From Rubrivivax sp. (GTDB lineage Bacteria > Pseudomonadota > Gammaproteobacteria > Burkholderiales > Burkholderiaceae_C): a stretch of DNA of 41,170 nucleotides. The stretch is taken from the NCBI GenBank assembly GCA_004210455.1, contig SEFA01000058.1:1-41170 (forward strand), in the 5' to 3' direction. The position numbers were made by a program, and so were the translations under genes. Numbering within the stretch: position 1 is the first letter of the stretch; each line of letters begins with the position of its first letter. This document shows positions 33,982-41,170 of the stretch, in pieces. A model generated the notes under the pieces. It was not told where the DNA came from. It worked only from the letters and a program-made list of their open reading frames with translations, and did no database searches.

Positions 33982-34027
33982 AAATAGAAACCCCCTCCGC
34001 GCCGGACGTGCCGGACGAGGAAGGGGT
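33982..34027 (-). terminator. Intrinsic terminator downstream of ubiD
   Basis: On the minus strand a stem of ACCCC-TTCC with GGA-GGGGGT, with an inner CCGG/CCGG hairpin, is followed by TTTCTATTT. It lies about 150 bases past the ubiD stop, so it ends either a long ubiD 3' region or a separate small RNA. Confidence 0.75.
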
Positions 34028-34160
34028 GGGCGGACCAGCCGCCTTTGGGGCTCCGCGGCGAACTGCCGCAGGGCTCCTGGCGCGCAGAGACTGCGCCAGT
34101 TGAAGTGCCGGAAAGGCCAGACAACCTTAGGTCCGCGCGGCGGCGGTTTCAAGCCGCCAG
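34028..34160 (-). ncRNA. Structured RNA candidate between ubiD and its terminator
   Basis: This non-coding stretch folds compactly. GCGGACC (34030-34036) pairs perfectly with GGTCCGC (34130-34136), closing a 100-base domain. That domain contains a 9-bp hairpin (34077-34099, CTGGCG with CGCCAG plus three inner pairs) and a GCGGC/GCCGC hairpin (34055-34069). A third hairpin (34142-34158) lies outside. It ends in an intrinsic terminator on the minus strand. I could not match it to 6S RNA, SRP RNA, tmRNA or RNase P. It may be an independent small RNA or the processed 3' end of ubiD mRNA; the strand is inferred from the terminator. Confidence 0.45.
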
Positions 34161-34179
34161 CCCCCGAACCGGTAGTTTC

Positions 34180-35733
34180 CTAGCCCCCGAACAAACGCTG
34201 ATAGAGATCCGCCGCGCGCGCTTTCTGCTCGGCCGGCATCTCGATCACCCGGCCCCATTCACGCGGCGTCTCGCCCGGCCACTTGTTGGTCGCGTCCAGG
34301 CCCATCTTCCCGCCCAGCCCGCTGACCGGCGAGGCGAAGTCCAGGTAGTCGATCGGCGTGCCCTCGACCAGCGTCGTGTCCCGCACCGGGTCCATGCGCG
34401 TCGTGATCGCCCAGATCACGTCCTGCCAGCTGCGGATGTCCACATCCTCGTCCACGATCACGATGAACTTCGTGTACATGAACTGGCGCAGATAGCTCCA
34501 CAGGCCGAACATCAGCCGCTTGGCGTGGCCGGGGTAGGCCTTCTTGATCGAGATGACCGCCATCCGGTAGCTGCAGCCTTCGGGCGGCAGATAGAAGTCC
34601 ACGATCTCCGGAAACTGCTTCTGCAGGATGGGGACGAACACCTCGTTCAGCGCCACGCCCAGGACCGCCGGCTCGTCCGGCGGCTTGCCGGTGTACGTCG
34701 AGTGGTAGATCGCGCCCTCGCGCTGGGTGATGCGGCTGACCTCGAACACGGGGAACCAGTCCTGCTCGTTGTAATAGCCGGTGTGGTCGCCGTACGGGCC
34801 TTCGAGCGCGTGCAGGTAGCCGCCCTTTTCCTTCAGCGGGATCCCGTCCTCGCTGTGGCCGGTGAAGCCCGGCGCCGCCGGCGGGATGTGGCCCTCGAGC
34901 ACGATTTCCGCCGTCGCCGGCACCTGCAGCATGCGGCCGGCCTCGCCGACGTTCGTGTCGGCGACTTCGGTCCGTGAACCGCGCAGCAGGCCGGCGAACT
35001 GGTATTCCGACAGCGTGTCCGGCACCGGCGTCACCGCGCCCAGCGTCGTCGCCGGGTCGGCGCCCAGCGCCACGGCGATGGGGAACGGCTGTCCCGGGTT
35101 CGCGATGCCGAAGTCGCGGAAATCCAGGGCACCGCCGCGATGCGCCAGCCAGCGCATGATCAGCTGCCGCTTGCCGATCAGCTGCTGTCTATAGATACCG
35201 AGGTTCTGGCGCAGCCGCGGGTTCGCGATCGTCTGCGGGCCCCGTGTCACCACCAGGCCCCAGGTGAGGAGCGGGCCGACGTCGCCCGGCCAGCAGGTCT
35301 GGATCGGCAGGCGCTTGAGGTCCACGTCCCCGCCTTCGAACACCTGCTCCTGGCAGGCCGGCCGCTTCACCAGCGACGGCTTCATGTCCCACAGCGCCTT
35401 GCCCATCTGCGCCAGCTTGCCCACATCGCGCAGGCCGCGCGGCGGCTCCGGCTCCTTGAGCGTCGCCAGCAGCTGGCCGACCTCCCTCAACTGGGTGGTC
35501 GACTCGGCCCCCATGCCCAGCCCCACCCGTCTCGGGGTGCCGAACAGGTTGGCCAGCACCGGCATGCGATGTCCGGTCGGCTGCTCGAACAGCAGCGCCG
35601 GCCCTTCCGCCTTGAGCACAAGGTCGCTCACGGCCGTCATCTCGAGTACCGGCGACACCGGCTCGGCCACGCGGCGCAGCTCGCCCATGGCTTCCAAAGC
35701 GCCCATAAAGTCACGCAGATCTCGGTACTTCAT
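34180..35733 (-). CDS. ubiD: UbiD 3-octaprenyl-4-hydroxybenzoate carboxy-lyase
   Basis: The 517-residue decarboxylase of ubiquinone synthesis uses prenylated FMN made by UbiX. Full-length family features are present: [22 protein letters not shown] at the start, LLFEQPTGH, the cofactor-binding region with [10 protein letters not shown] and RWLAHRGGA, and the conserved acidic and arginine positions in [19 protein letters not shown]. The ATG lies in an AT-rich pocket shared with the divergent lytic transglycosylase promoter. No Shine-Dalgarno sequence is evident. A long structured 3' region with a terminator follows. Confidence 0.96.
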   Translation of the reverse strand: MKYRDLRDFMGALEAMGELRRVAEPVSPVLEMTAVSDLVLKAEGPALLFEQPTGHRMPVLANLFGTPRRVGLGMGAESTTQLREVGQLLATLKEPEPPRGLRDVGKLAQMGKALWDMKPSLVKRPACQEQVFEGGDVDLKRLPIQTCWPGDVGPLLTWGLVVTRGPQTIANPRLRQNLGIYRQQLIGKRQLIMRWLAHRGGALDFRDFGIANPGQPFPIAVALGADPATTLGAVTPVPDTLSEYQFAGLLRGSRTEVADTNVGEAGRMLQVPATAEIVLEGHIPPAAPGFTGHSEDGIPLKEKGGYLHALEGPYGDHTGYYNEQDWFPVFEVSRITQREGAIYHSTYTGKPPDEPAVLGVALNEVFVPILQKQFPEIVDFYLPPEGCSYRMAVISIKKAYPGHAKRLMFGLWSYLRQFMYTKFIVIVDEDVDIRSWQDVIWAITTRMDPVRDTTLVEGTPIDYLDFASPVSGLGGKMGLDATNKWPGETPREWGRVIEMPAEQKARAADLYQRLFGG

Positions 35734-35766
35734 AACTCAAAGTAGTTAAGAACAAGGCCCATACGG

Positions 35767-35794
35767 TTGACGGGTTATTTTTGATCCATAAAAT
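35767..35794 (+). promoter_or_regulatory. Sigma-70 promoter of the lytic transglycosylase gene
   Basis: TTGACG (-35) and TAAAAT (-10), each five of six to consensus, are separated by 16 bases in the most AT-rich part of the window. The predicted start is near 35801, giving a leader of about 240 bases. Confidence 0.7.
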
Positions 35795-35800
35795 CGCGCC

Positions 35801-36038
35801 CTGCCCTGACCCCAGGGTTATCCCGGTCTTCGCTGTGGGACGCGAAACCGGTGTGCTGCCAATGGACGCTGGATCGCCCGTCGTCGCATCAAGCGCCTGG
35901 AGCCCTCTGAGAGCCCTCCAGGCCGTCGACGAGGCCCGAGCCGGCCCATTATCACCACCCCCAGGCGGGTGTCCGGCGAGTGAACGCTTCGAGCGGCTCG
36001 CCAGGCACACGCCGGGTGTGGTCGGAGAAAGGAGTCGC
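35801..36038 (+). other. Long leader before the lytic transglycosylase
   Basis: This 5' region contains a 7-bp hairpin (CCTGGAG at 35896-35902 with CTCCAGG at 35916-35922) and no recognisable riboswitch. The downstream frame stays open through it, but the segment has no similarity to the protein family, and a strong AAAGGAG marks the true start at 36039. Confidence 0.4.
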
Positions 36039-36890
36039 ATGACAGCGCGTTCAGACCTGCTATCCCTGCCCCGCCAGGCGCAAGCCGCCCTGGTGCTTTT
36101 CGTCAAGGACATCGGCCAGGGCCTCCTGGTCGTCAGCCACAACACGCTCGCCCTGGTGGGCTTCGCCGTCGTCGCCGTCGGGCTGGTCTTCGCCAGCCAG
36201 GCCGACCTGCGCTCGCAGCTCGAAGGCCAGGTGCTGGGTTGGCTGAACGCCCGCCACGAGGCGCGCGTCGAAGCGTCCGGGGACGTGCTCGCCCTGATGG
36301 CCGAGCCCGAGGCGATCACCCGCGCCACCGCGGTCGATCCCAAGGAGCTCACCCGTCAGCAGGCGCTGGTGGCCAATTACCTGGCCCGCCGCTACCGCGT
36401 CGCGCCGGAACCGGTCAGCCGCCTGGTGAAGGAAGCCTGGGACGTCGGCCAGCGCGCCCGCGTCGAACCGACGCTGATCCTGTCCATCATGGCGATCGAG
36501 TCCGGCTTCAACCCCTTCGCCCAGAGCGCCGTCGGCGCCCAGGGCCTGATGCAGGTGATGACGCGCGTGCATGACGACAAGTACGAGGCCTTCGGCGGCA
36601 ACTTCGCCGCCTTCGACCCGGTCACCAACCTGCGCGTCGGCGTGCAGGTGCTGAAGGAATGCATCCAGCGCGCCGGCAGCCTCGAGGAAGGCCTGCGTCG
36701 CTACGTCGGCGCCGCCAACCTGCCCGACGACACCGGCTACGCCGGCCGCGTGCTGGCCGAGCAGGACCTGCTGAAGGCCGTGGCCCAGGGCCGCAACATC
36801 AGCCCGTCGGCGCCGCGTCCGATCCGCGAGCCGGCGTCCGCGCCGGCCTCGACCGGCGAACAGGTCGCGATGACCGCCGTGATGCGCTGA
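36039..36890 (+). CDS. Lytic transglycosylase (SLT domain), membrane-anchored
   Basis: The 283-residue protein has an N-terminal region with one membrane helix (about 33-53) and an SLT domain (about 130-255). Domain motifs are LILSIMAIESGFNPFAQS (catalytic Glu154), GAQGLMQVM, and the lysozyme-like VGVQVLKECIQRAGSLEEGLRRYVGA. It cleaves the glycan strands of peptidoglycan, forming 1,6-anhydro ends, on the periplasmic side of the inner membrane. The ATG at 36039 has AAAGGAG seven bases upstream. It is transcribed divergently from ubiD and is followed by a terminator; it is probably monocistronic. Confidence 0.9.
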   Translation: MTARSDLLSLPRQAQAALVLFVKDIGQGLLVVSHNTLALVGFAVVAVGLVFASQADLRSQLEGQVLGWLNARHEARVEASGDVLALMAEPEAITRATAVDPKELTRQQALVANYLARRYRVAPEPVSRLVKEAWDVGQRARVEPTLILSIMAIESGFNPFAQSAVGAQGLMQVMTRVHDDKYEAFGGNFAAFDPVTNLRVGVQVLKECIQRAGSLEEGLRRYVGAANLPDDTGYAGRVLAEQDLLKAVAQGRNISPSAPRPIREPASAPASTGEQVAMTAVMR

Positions 36891-36913
36891 ACGGCCGGCT
36901 TCGCGACGTCGAC

Positions 36914-36961
36914 GAACGGGTTCCATCGGAACCCGTTCTTCATTGGGCGAAGCCTTCGCCC
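36914..36961 (+). terminator. Terminator after the lytic transglycosylase
   Basis: A perfect 11-bp stem (GAACGGGTTCC with GGAACCCGTTC, loop ATC, 36914-36938) is followed by TTCATT. A second hairpin built on GGGCGAAG/CTTCGCCC lies just after it (36945-36961). Confidence 0.75.
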
Positions 36962-37014
36962 CACCACCGTGGGAACAATGTCACGGGATGGCCGGCGCCC
37001 CGAGCCGGTGCGGC

Positions 37015-37020
37015 TACACT
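37015..37020 (+). promoter_or_regulatory. -10 element of the glyA operon
   Basis: TACACT lies just upstream of the riboswitch and predicts a start at about 37027. No good -35 was seen. Confidence 0.45.
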
Positions 37021-37024
37021 GCGG

Positions 37025-37165
37025 ACTTCGCGCAACTGGCGATCAGGGCGCCCTGCCCGGAGACGATCCTGTCTCCGCACAGGCGTCGCCCGAGGTGGGC
37101 CACCACCGGGAAGCGCGAACGGCCGGGGACGTCTCCGGCTGTCCGTGCCGTTCGCCTGGGCCGCC
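37025..37165 (+). promoter_or_regulatory. ZTP (pfl) riboswitch controlling glyA
   Basis: The glyA leader carries the pfl/ZTP motif. It has ACTGGCGATCAGGG at the 5' side, then GGTGGGCCACCACCGGGAAG, then the 3' element CCGTTCGCCTGGGC. GGCGA (37038-37042) pairs with TCGCC (37086-37090). CGGAGAC pairs with GTCTCCG (37058-37077). GCGAACGGC (37115-37123) pairs perfectly over nine bases with GCCGTTCGC (37147-37155). ZTP riboswitches sense ZMP/ZTP, which builds up when 10-formyl-tetrahydrofolate is short, and turn on folate one-carbon genes; glyA is a known target. One position differs from the usual CCACCGGGGAGC block (GGGAAGC here). The expression platform probably lies between 37165 and the ATG. 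Confidence 0.82.
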
Positions 37166-37265
37166 GTCGTTCCGTCATCCGTCGCCGCCTCGCCGTCGTT
37201 TCCGACGCGCGATCGCGCCGATGCGCTGCCGGGCGGGCGGCGCCAACCCTTGAGCCGACATCATC

Positions 37266-38516
37266 ATGTTTGACCGCACCCAACAGACCCTCGCCAACGT
37301 CGATGCCGAAGTCTTCGCCGCCATCCAGCAGGAGACCCGGCGCCAGGAGGACCACATCGAGCTGATCGCCTCGGAGAACTACACCTCTCCGGCGGTGATG
37401 GAAGCCCAGGGCAGCCAGCTGACCAACAAGTACGCCGAGGGCTATCCCGGCAAGCGCTACTACGGCGGCTGCGAGTACGTGGACATCGTCGAGCAGCTGG
37501 CGATCGACCGCCTGAAGCAGATCTACGGCGCCGAGTTCGCGAACGTGCAGCCCAACAGCGGCTCGCAGGCCAACCAGGGCGTGTTCTTCGCGCTGCTGCA
37601 GCCCGGCGACACCATCATGGGCATGAGCCTGGCCGAAGGCGGTCACCTGACCCACGGCATGGCGTTGAACATGAGCGGCAAGTGGTTCAATGTCATCTCG
37701 TACGGCCTGGACGCCCAGGAAGCCATCGACTACGACGCGATGGAAGCGCTGGCGCGCGAGAAGAAGCCCAAGCTGATCATCGCGGGCGCCTCGGCGTACT
37801 CGCTGCACATCGACTTTGAGCGCTTCGGCAGGATCGCCAAGGAGATCGGCGCCTACTTCATGGTCGACATGGCGCACTACGCCGGCCTGATCGCCGCGGG
37901 CGTCTACCCGAACCCGCTGCCGCATGCCGACGTCGTCACCTCGACGACGCACAAGAGCCTGCGCGGACCACGCGGCGGCATCATCCTGACCAACGACGAG
38001 GCGATCGCCAAGAAGATCAATTCGGCGATCTTCCCCGGCATCCAGGGCGGCCCGCTGATGCACGTGATCGCCGGCAAGGCGGTGGCTTTCAAGGAAGCGC
38101 TGACGCCCGAGTTCAAGGCCTACCAGCAGCAGGTCGTGGCCAACGCCAAGGTGCTGGCCGACACGCTGATCGAGCGCGGCCTGCGCATCGTCTCCGGCGG
38201 CACGCAGAGCCACGTGATGCTGGTGGACCTGCGTCCGAAGAACCTGACCGGCAAGGAAGCCGAGGCCATCCTGGGCGCCGCCCACATGACCTGCAACAAG
38301 AACGGCATCCCGAACGACCCGCAGAAGCCGATGGTGACCAGCGGCGTCCGTCTGGGCACCCCGGCGATGACCACGCGCGGCTTCAAGGAGGAGCAGGTCC
38401 GCAAGACCGCCCACCTGATCGCCGACGTGCTGGACAACCCGCACGACGAGGCCAACCTGGCCCGCGTGCGCGAACAGGTGGCCGAACTGACGCGTCAGTT
38501 CCCGGTCTACCGCTGA
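37266..38516 (+). CDS. glyA: Serine hydroxymethyltransferase
   Basis: The 416-residue PLP enzyme interconverts serine and glycine with tetrahydrofolate and supplies methylene-tetrahydrofolate. Landmarks are [20 protein letters not shown] near the start, [10 protein letters not shown] for phosphate contacts, the aspartate in [11 protein letters not shown], and the PLP lysine Lys230 in [14 protein letters not shown]. It is full length. Expression should be under the ZTP riboswitch in the 375-base gap upstream. nrdR follows 16 bases downstream and is likely cotranscribed. Confidence 0.98.
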   Translation: MFDRTQQTLANVDAEVFAAIQQETRRQEDHIELIASENYTSPAVMEAQGSQLTNKYAEGYPGKRYYGGCEYVDIVEQLAIDRLKQIYGAEFANVQPNSGSQANQGVFFALLQPGDTIMGMSLAEGGHLTHGMALNMSGKWFNVISYGLDAQEAIDYDAMEALAREKKPKLIIAGASAYSLHIDFERFGRIAKEIGAYFMVDMAHYAGLIAAGVYPNPLPHADVVTSTTHKSLRGPRGGIILTNDEAIAKKINSAIFPGIQGGPLMHVIAGKAVAFKEALTPEFKAYQQQVVANAKVLADTLIERGLRIVSGGTQSHVMLVDLRPKNLTGKEAEAILGAAHMTCNKNGIPNDPQKPMVTSGVRLGTPAMTTRGFKEEQVRKTAHLIADVLDNPHDEANLARVREQVAELTRQFPVYR

Positions 38517-38532
38517 GCGGAGTCCGCGGCGC

Positions 38533-38976
38533 ATGCGATGCCCGTTCTGCGGTCACGGCGACACGCAGGTGTCGGAGACCCGGGAGTCCGACGAAGGCGA
38601 CGTGGTGCGTCGCCGCCGTCGCTGCCAGTCCTGTGACAAGCGCTTCACGACCTACGAGCGCGCGGACATCGCGCTGCCCATGGTCGTGAAGAAGGACGGC
38701 ACGCGCGCCGAGTTCGACATGGGCAAGCTGCGCGCGTCGATGACGCTGGCGCTGCGCAAGCGGCCGGTGAGCATCGAGCAGATCGACGCGGCGCTGGAGC
38801 GCATCCAGGAGAAGCTGCTCAGCACGGGCGTGCGCGAGATCCCGTCGACCAAGCTGGGCGAACACGTGATGCGCGAGCTCAAGCGGATCGACAAGGTCGC
38901 GTACGTGCGCTTCGCCTCGGTGTACCGCTCGTTCGAGGATGTCGACGAGTTCCGGCAGTTGATCCGCGACATCTGA
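38533..38976 (+). CDS. nrdR: Transcriptional repressor NrdR
   Basis: The 147-residue ATP/dATP-sensing repressor of ribonucleotide reductase genes has an N-terminal zinc ribbon (Cys3, Cys6, Cys31, Cys34, in MRCPFC and RCQSC) and an ATP-cone (about 49-139: [20 protein letters not shown]). Length and both domains are standard. It forms a probable operon with glyA, a frequent arrangement in proteobacteria. No nrd structural gene lies in the window. Confidence 0.97.
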   Translation: MRCPFCGHGDTQVSETRESDEGDVVRRRRRCQSCDKRFTTYERADIALPMVVKKDGTRAEFDMGKLRASMTLALRKRPVSIEQIDAALERIQEKLLSTGVREIPSTKLGEHVMRELKRIDKVAYVRFASVYRSFEDVDEFRQLIRDI

Positions 38977-39015
38977 GCGTCACGACGCCTGCGTTCGTCG
39001 ATCCGAGTTCGCCAT

Positions 39016-39036
39016 CGCGTGATCCGGGATCACGCG
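39016..39036. terminator. Perfect inverted repeat after nrdR
   Basis: CGCGTGATCC and GGATCACGCG flank a single G, about 40 bases past the nrdR stop. No U-tract follows, so it may be a 3'-end hairpin or a protein-binding dyad upstream of the pilin genes. Confidence 0.45.
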
Positions 39037-39210
39037 GCCTTCACGGGCATTTCAGGCGTATCCCCCAACGCCCTTGTTTCTGCCGGAATTCTCCCCGGTT
39101 TCTCCCCCAAAAGCCGGCCCCCTTCAGCGGGTCGGCGCTTCCCTCCTGAAGGCGAAGCGCAACGCAGGCCCTCTCCCTAGAGTTCTCAGCAACTCTTCGG
39201 GAGATCGTCC

Positions 39211-39846
39211 TTGTCACCCTCAGCTTCCCCGCCCCGCGGCCGTGCCGCATCGGCACCCGCCTCGCGCGGCATCAGCCTCATCGAGGTTCTGGTCAGCCTC
39301 GCGCTCGTCGCGTTCGCGGCCATGCTCGCCGCGCCCGACCTGCGCGACTGGCTCTGGCGCCAGCGGCTCGCGAACGCCGCGCAGGCGGTCCTCGGCGACC
39401 TCCAGCTTGCCCGCAGCGAAGCGATCCAGGGCGCGCGCAATGTGATCCTGCGCTTCGGCGGCGACGTGTCCGCCGTCAGCGGCAGTGGCCGTTGCTACGT
39501 GCTGCACACGGGTGCCGTCGCCTCCGGCACGCCGGGCCCCACGAGCTCGTCCGCCACCGCGCCCGCCGCCAGTTGCGACTGCCGGCTGGACGCGCCCCCC
39601 GTCTGCGACGGCGGCGCACAGGCCATCAAGCAGATGCGCTGGCGGAGCAGCCGGGGCCAGGCGGACATCGTGTCCAACGTGCCGTCGATGCTGTTCAGCG
39701 GCCGCCAGGGCACGGTGTCGGTGAGCGGCACGATCGAGGTCCGCATGACCGGCATCGGCTCGGTCCGCCACATCGTCAGCATCACCGGCCGCGTGCGCAG
39801 CTGCACGCCCGACGGCGCGCTGGGCCGCCTGCCGAGGTGCGCATGA
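39211..39846 (+). CDS. Minor pseudopilin, GspH/FimT family
   Basis: The 211-residue prepilin has a leader ending in ASRG and the mature start ISLIEVLVSLALVAFAAML, with the required Glu5 and a hydrophobic helix. A GspH/FimT-like beta domain with a disulfide-rich centre follows (cysteines in CDCRLDAPPVCDGG). FimT/FimU-type minor pilins prime assembly of type IV pili and can bind DNA. The start is TTG at 39211 with GGGAG upstream; no ATG is available before the leader. The next gene overlaps its stop codon (ATGA). Confidence 0.85.
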   Translation: MSPSASPPRGRAASAPASRGISLIEVLVSLALVAFAAMLAAPDLRDWLWRQRLANAAQAVLGDLQLARSEAIQGARNVILRFGGDVSAVSGSGRCYVLHTGAVASGTPGPTSSSATAPAASCDCRLDAPPVCDGGAQAIKQMRWRSSRGQADIVSNVPSMLFSGRQGTVSVSGTIEVRMTGIGSVRHIVSITGRVRSCTPDGALGRLPRCA

Positions 39847-40262
39847 AGACGCAAGGCTTTTCCCTGATCGAACTGCTCACCGTGCTGGCGATCGTGTCCG
39901 TACTGGCGGCGCTGACCCTGCCCGGATTCCGCGAGCAGGTCATGAAGGGTCGGCGCGCCGAGGCGCGCGAGGCGCTGCAGGCCATGCAGCTCGCCCAGGA
40001 ACGTTTCCGCTCGCGCAATCCCCGCTACGCCGACCGCCTGGAGGATCTGGGGCAGTCCGCGACGACGCGGAGCGGCCTCTATCGACTGCGCGTCGTCCAG
40101 GCCGATGCCACGCGTTATCAGGTGGAGGCGGTCGCGCAGGGCAATCAGCTCGGCGATCGACGGTGCCGGGTGTTGACGCTCCGGCTGGAACTCGGGTCGA
40201 CCGTCACGACCGGCTTCGACGACCACGGTGTCGAGCAGGCCACGGTCTGCTGGCCGCAATGA
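39843..40262 (+). CDS. Type IV minor pilin, PilE-like
   Basis: The 139-residue prepilin has a short leader (MKTQG) and mature start FSLIELLTVLAIVSVLAALT with Glu5. A helix (RRAEAREALQAMQLAQERFR) leads to a compact beta domain with two cysteines (RRCRVL, TVCWPQ) that could form the C-terminal disulfide loop. PilE-type minor pilins belong to the fimU-pilV-pilW-pilX-pilE priming complex of type IV pili. The ATG overlaps the preceding stop. Upstream reading in this frame is not coding. Confidence 0.88.
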   Translation: MKTQGFSLIELLTVLAIVSVLAALTLPGFREQVMKGRRAEAREALQAMQLAQERFRSRNPRYADRLEDLGQSATTRSGLYRLRVVQADATRYQVEAVAQGNQLGDRRCRVLTLRLELGSTVTTGFDDHGVEQATVCWPQ

Positions 40263-40275
40263 AGGAAGCGCAACG

Positions 40276-40911
40276 ATGACACGAACGATGACACAACGAG
40301 GTTTCACCCTGGTCGAGTTCATGATCGGCCTGGCGGTCGGCCTGCTGCTGCTCGCGGGGGCCTTCTCGATGGCGGGCATCCAGCTTGGGGAGCATCACCG
40401 GCTCATGCTGGAGCTGCAGGTTCAGCAGGACCTGCGCGCCACGGCCGAACTCATCCTGCGGGACCTGCGGCGCGCGGCGTTCTGGGACCGGGCACAGGAC
40501 GGGGTCTGGCAGGACGACCCGGATGTCCCCGCCCGCAACCCCTTCACCGAGATCGCCGTGGAGGACGCGGGGCGGCGGGTCAGCTACAGCTTCGCCCGGG
40601 ACGGGAGCGCGCCGAGTGCCGGCAGCGTCCGGGAGACCTCCGGCTTCCGGCTGAGCGACGGCCGGATCGACCAGTTGATCGCCGGTCGTTACCAGCCGCT
40701 GACGGATCCCGACCTGCTGCGCGTGAACAGGCTGGAGGTGCGAGTCGATGCCCGGGCCCATCCCCTGGACAGCGTCTGCCCGTCGGCACTGTCCCGGCGC
40801 CTGGTGACCGTCGCGGTCGATGCGGAGGCCACGCATGACGCACGCGCCAGGCATCACCTGGAACTGCTCAGTCAGTTGCACAACGACGCCCTCTCGGGAG
40901 ACTGCCCATGA
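40276..40911 (+). CDS. Type IV minor pilin, PilW-like
   Basis: The 211-residue prepilin has a leader ending in TQRG and mature start FTLVEFMIGLAVGLLLLAGA with Glu5. A long helix continues with LMLELQVQQDLRATAELILRD, followed by a beta domain with two distant cysteines (VCPSA, GDCP). The ATG at 40276 follows AAGGA; a second in-frame ATG lies four codons later. The next gene overlaps its stop by two bases, so the pilin genes are tightly coupled. Confidence 0.85.
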   Translation: MTRTMTQRGFTLVEFMIGLAVGLLLLAGAFSMAGIQLGEHHRLMLELQVQQDLRATAELILRDLRRAAFWDRAQDGVWQDDPDVPARNPFTEIAVEDAGRRVSYSFARDGSAPSAGSVRETSGFRLSDGRIDQLIAGRYQPLTDPDLLRVNRLEVRVDARAHPLDSVCPSALSRRLVTVAVDAEATHDARARHHLELLSQLHNDALSGDCP

Positions 40912-41170
40912 ACCGGCCTCTCCTCCGCCCTCTCCTCGGCCCTCTCATTCGTCCTCCCATCCCGCCACTCACCCCGCCACTCATCCGGCGACGGCAACAC
41001 GGCCTCGCCACCCTGACCATGTGCGTGGTGCTGCTGGGTGTGCTGGCGCTGGGCGCTGCCTGGGCGACGAGGCAACTGGTGACCGCGCAGCGCGTGGCGG
41101 CCAATGATCTCCGTGCGGCGGCGGCCTCCGAAGCCGCCGAGTCGGGCATGGCCTGGGCCATCGCCCTGCT
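40908..41170 (+). CDS. PilX-like minor pilin, N-terminal part (runs off the window)
   Basis: Only the first 87 codons are present. An unusual leader of about 32 residues (PLLR-PLLG-PLIR-PPIP-PLTP-PLIR, then RRQHG) precedes the hydrophobic helix LATLTMCVVLLGVLALGAAW. A helix with RQLVTAQRVAANDLRAAAAS and EAAESGMAWA follows, which is typical of PilX N-termini. The mature residue 5 is Thr rather than Glu, as is common for PilX/GspK tip pilins. The leader is encoded by a 12-bp tandem repeat. The start ATG overlaps the stop of the PilW-like gene. Confidence 0.75.
   Translation, partial: MNRPLLRPLLGPLIRPPIPPLTPPLIRRRQHGLATLTMCVVLLGVLALGAAWATRQLVTAQRVAANDLRAAAASEAAESGMAWAIAL
40917..40988 (+). repeat. 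Six degenerate 12-bp repeats in the PilX-like leader
   Basis: Units CCTCTCCTCCGC, CCTCTCCTCGGC, CCTCTCATTCGT and three more diverged copies each encode a Pro-Leu/Pro-x-x tetrapeptide. The unit is a multiple of three, so changes in copy number keep the frame. Confidence 0.8.

Noticed and set aside
34028-34180. 6S RNA (ssrS)
   Set aside because: Size and position were suggestive, but the long rod with a central bubble and the conserved 6S sequence blocks could not be found. The element is kept only as an unnamed RNA candidate.
35781-36038. 86-residue N-terminal extension of the lytic transglycosylase
   Set aside because: It would begin within the promoter's -10 region and has no similarity to the family. 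A strong AAAGGAG and ATG mark the start at 36039.
1-41170. Genomic island, prophage or defence system
   Set aside because: Composition and gene content are uniform and mostly core. No integrase, transposase, toxin-antitoxin, restriction or CRISPR genes were found, and neither tRNA shows an attachment-site duplication.

Overview
The window is GC-rich, densely coded and has no rRNA genes, insertion sequences, phage genes or CRISPR array. Several traits point to a betaproteobacterium of the order Burkholderiales, probably near the Roseateles/Rubrivivax/Comamonadaceae groups (inference; genus not determined). These are a neighbouring EarP and EF-P with Arg32, the order hupB - tRNA-Val - ppiD, a glyA-nrdR pair behind a ZTP riboswitch, and a uvrC - pgsA operon. 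Most of the window is core chromosome.

Layout. (1) 1-3,350: a stress-flavoured cluster with a DUF892 ferritin-like protein, a PRC-barrel protein coupled to a 42-residue basic protein, a Crp/Fnr regulator and a small soluble histidine kinase. (2) 3,350-9,502, all minus strand: tRNA-His, the periplasmic folding factor PpiD, tRNA-Val, the nucleoid protein HU, then uvrC - TonB-like lipoprotein - pgsA. (3) 9,535-11,420, plus strand: earP and efp, the EF-P arginine-rhamnosylation pair. (4) 11,439-16,850, minus strand: a Lys-rich exported protein, a prolyl-4-hydroxylase-like oxygenase, yaaA, a TolC-family channel, a protein-isoaspartate methyltransferase-like protein and a TetR regulator with a clear operator. 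(5) 17,198-22,772, plus strand: uppP, map, glnD and mnmH. (6) 22,893-28,949, minus strand: a probable metal (zinc-type) uptake locus of six genes in one direction: msrA, ABC ATPase, FtsX-like permease with a histidine-rich extracytoplasmic loop, DUF3299 protein, DUF2946-like protein and a ZnuD-like TonB-dependent receptor. (7) 29,036-33,944: a very large AsmA/DUF748 envelope protein and a divergent YdcF-type protein. (8) 33,980-35,733: ubiD followed by a strongly structured 3' region ending in a terminator, possibly a small RNA. (9) 35,767-38,976: a lytic transglycosylase with a good promoter and long leader, then ZTP riboswitch - glyA - nrdR. (10) 39,211 to the end: overlapping type IV minor-pilin genes (FimT/GspH-like, PilE-like, PilW-like, PilX-like), the last cut by the window edge.

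How it fits together. The most notable functional unit is the metal-uptake locus: an outer-membrane receptor, two small envelope proteins and an inner-membrane ABC pair with His-rich segments, translationally coupled to msrA. The most notable regulatory element is the ZTP riboswitch, which ties folate one-carbon status to serine hydroxymethyltransferase. Other items worth a second look are the structured RNA candidate downstream of ubiD, an 8-bp tandem duplication across the mnmH start codon, a 12-bp repeat that builds the N-terminus of the PilX-like protein, two apparently leaderless genes (earP, map), and a perfect hairpin at the very 5' end of the predicted ppiD message.
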